A stretch of DNA of 64,000 bases. It comes from Agrococcus sp. KRD186 (GTDB lineage Bacteria; Actinomycetota; Actinomycetes; Actinomycetales; Microbacteriaceae). The stretch is taken from NCBI RefSeq assembly GCF_017168255.1, contig NZ_JABFAP010000001.1, positions 943,335-1,007,334 on the forward strand, in the 5' to 3' direction. The position numbers and the translations under genes are program-made. This document shows, piece after piece, positions 62,809 through 64,000 of the stretch. Under the pieces are notes generated by a model. The model saw nothing but the letters and a program-made list of their open reading frames with translations, had not been told where the DNA came from and made no database searches. Position 1 is the first letter of the stretch; every line of letters starts with the position of its first letter.

Positions 62809-64000
62809 TCAGGATGCCTCCGGCACCGTGCGCAGCTGCTCGGGGATCGCGTCGAGGTAGGCGTCGAGGTTCCTGCGCGTCTCGGCGACCGAGTCGCCGC
62901 CGAACTTCTCCACCATCGCCTCGGCGAGCACGAGCGCGACCATCGCCTCGGCGACCACGCCCGCGGCGGGCACGGCGCAGACGTCGCTGCGCTGGTGGTG
63001 CGCCTGTGCGGCCTCGCCGGTCGCCACGTCGATCGTGCGCAGCGCTCGCGGCACCGTCGCGATCGGCTTCATGCCCGCGCGCACGCGCAGCACGTCGCCG
63101 GTGGACATGCCGCCCTCGATGCCGCCGGCACGGCCGGTCTCCCGGTGCGTGCCGTCCTCGCCGGCGATCAGCTCGTCGTGCGCGACGCTCCCGCGGCGAC
63201 GGGTGGTCTCGAAGCCGTCGCCGACCTCGACGCCCTTGATCGCCTGGATGCTCATCAGCGCCTGCGCGAGCCGGCCGTCGAGCTTGCGGTCCCAGTGCAC
63301 GTAGGAGCCGAGCCCCGGCGGCAGGCCGTAGGCGAGCACCTCGACGATGCCGCCGAGCGTGTCGCCGGCGCGGCGCGCGTCCTCGACCTCCGCGAGCATC
63401 GCGGCGCTGGTGCCCGGGTCGCTGCAGCGCAGCTCGTCGGCGTCCAGCCGGTCGACGTCCTCGGGCACGGGCAGCACCGCATCCGCCGGCACGCGCACGG
63501 GGCCGATCGCGAGCGTGTGGCTGACCAGGCGCACGCCCAGCTCGCCCAGGAACGCGCGCGCGACGGCGCCGAGCGCCACCCGCGCGGCGGTCTCGCGGGC
63601 GCTCGCGCGCTCGAGCACCGGCCGCGCCTCGTCGAAGCCGTGCTTCTGCATGCCCACCAGATCGGCGTGGCCGGGCCTGGGGCGGGTGAGCTTCGCAGCC
63701 CTGGCACCGGTCAGCTCGCCCTCCAGGGGCGCCGGCGACATCACCTCGGTCCACTTCGGCCACTCGGTGTTGCCCACGCGCAGCGCGATCGGGCCGCCCT
63801 GCGTCAGCCCGTGGCGCACGCCGCCGGAGATCGAGAGTGCGTCCTGCTCGAACTTCATGCGGGCGCCGCGACCCGCGCCCAGCTTGCGCCGCTGCAGGTC
63901 GGCCTGGATCTGCGAGGCCGCGATCGGCACCCCCGCGGGAAGTCCCTCGAGCACAGCGATCAGTTCGGGGCCATGGGATTCCCCGGCGGTGAGCCAGCGC
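62809..64000 (-). CDS. aroC: chorismate synthase, first codons cut by window edge
   Basis: Makes chorismate from EPSP with reduced FMN. The visible frame covers [19 protein letters not shown] at the edge through to the stop, so only about two codons are missing. Family motifs are present: [33 protein letters not shown] near residue 113 and [13 protein letters not shown] near 135. It would head the aroC-aroK-aroB run; its promoter is outside the window. Confidence 0.95.
   Translation of the reverse strand, partial: RWLTAGESHGPELIAVLEGLPAGVPIAASQIQADLQRRKLGAGRGARMKFEQDALSISGGVRHGLTQGGPIALRVGNTEWPKWTEVMSPAPLEGELTGARAAKLTRPRPGHADLVGMQKHGFDEARPVLERASARETAARVALGAVARAFLGELGVRLVSHTLAIGPVRVPADAVLPVPEDVDRLDADELRCSDPGTSAAMLAEVEDARRAGDTLGGIVEVLAYGLPPGLGSYVHWDRKLDGRLAQALMSIQAIKGVEVGDGFETTRRRGSVAHDELIAGEDGTHRETGRAGGIEGGMSTGDVLRVRAGMKPIATVPRALRTIDVATGEAAQAHHQRSDVCAVPAAGVVAEAMVALVLAEAMVEKFGGDSVAETRRNLDAYLDAIPEQLRTVPEAS

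Overview
This is a chromosomal segment of a high-GC actinobacterium, most likely a member of the Microbacteriaceae (Micrococcales). The evidence is very high GC with GC-rich third codon positions, frequent GTG and TTG starts, a PdtaR-type ANTAR regulator, an mIHF-type host factor, a PriA without helicase motifs, and a gene order matching three blocks known from other actinobacteria. By memory of Mycobacterium tuberculosis order, these are the blocks around trp/lgt/pyk/pdtaR/polA/rpsA/coaE/uvrB, pyrR-to-rpe, and aroC-K-B-Q/efp/nusB. Most genes are on the minus strand, so operons read from high to low coordinates. Both window edges cut genes: a pxpB-pxpC fusion on the left and aroC on the right.

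Layout. 1-2395: 5-oxoproline utilisation (pxpA, fused pxpBC). 2456-5134: uvrB and coaE. 5160-11698: an accessory island separating coaE from its usual neighbour rpsA. It holds a SipW-like signal peptidase homologue lacking its serine, an OmpR-type response regulator, a membrane protein with a decayed GGDEF domain, a sensor kinase, a DUF4126 membrane protein and a serine hydrolase. 11782-19742: rpsA, a DUF885 metalloprotease-like protein, an LLM oxidoreductase, an unknown membrane protein, and polA. 19742-22404: a thioesterase, a DUF559 nuclease gene flanked by two inverted arrays of 20-bp tandem repeats, pdtaR and tRNA-Leu(CAA). 22556-38826: pyk, gltD/gltB, lgt, trpABC with two small trp-linked membrane proteins, trpE, hisI, hisF, hisG. 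38865-49010: hisE, rpe, rsmB, fmt, priA, metK, coaBC, rpoZ, an inserted vapBC pair, and a fused mIHF-guanylate kinase. 49007-57661: the pyrimidine operon pyrR-pyrB-pyrC-(PH-like)-carA-carB-pyrF. 57720-64000: an FAD monooxygenase, nusB, efp, aroQ, a VOC protein, aroB, aroK, aroC.

Many genes overlap by 4 bases or are separated by a few bases, so long polycistronic transcripts with translational coupling are likely. At the same time at least a dozen genes carry a TAGGCT-like or related hexamer 6-7 bases before the start codon, the pattern expected of leaderless transcripts.

The most unusual material is repeat DNA at gene borders. Examples are the inverted 20-bp arrays around the DUF559 gene, a six-copy amplification of the hisF-stop/hisI-start junction that gives hisI six in-frame ATGs, three copies of the pyk 3' end, a 32-bp direct repeat between polA and the thioesterase gene, a repetitive 3' tail on rpe, and a REP-like palindrome that forms the end of fmt. 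I see no CRISPR array, phage genes or complete insertion sequence.
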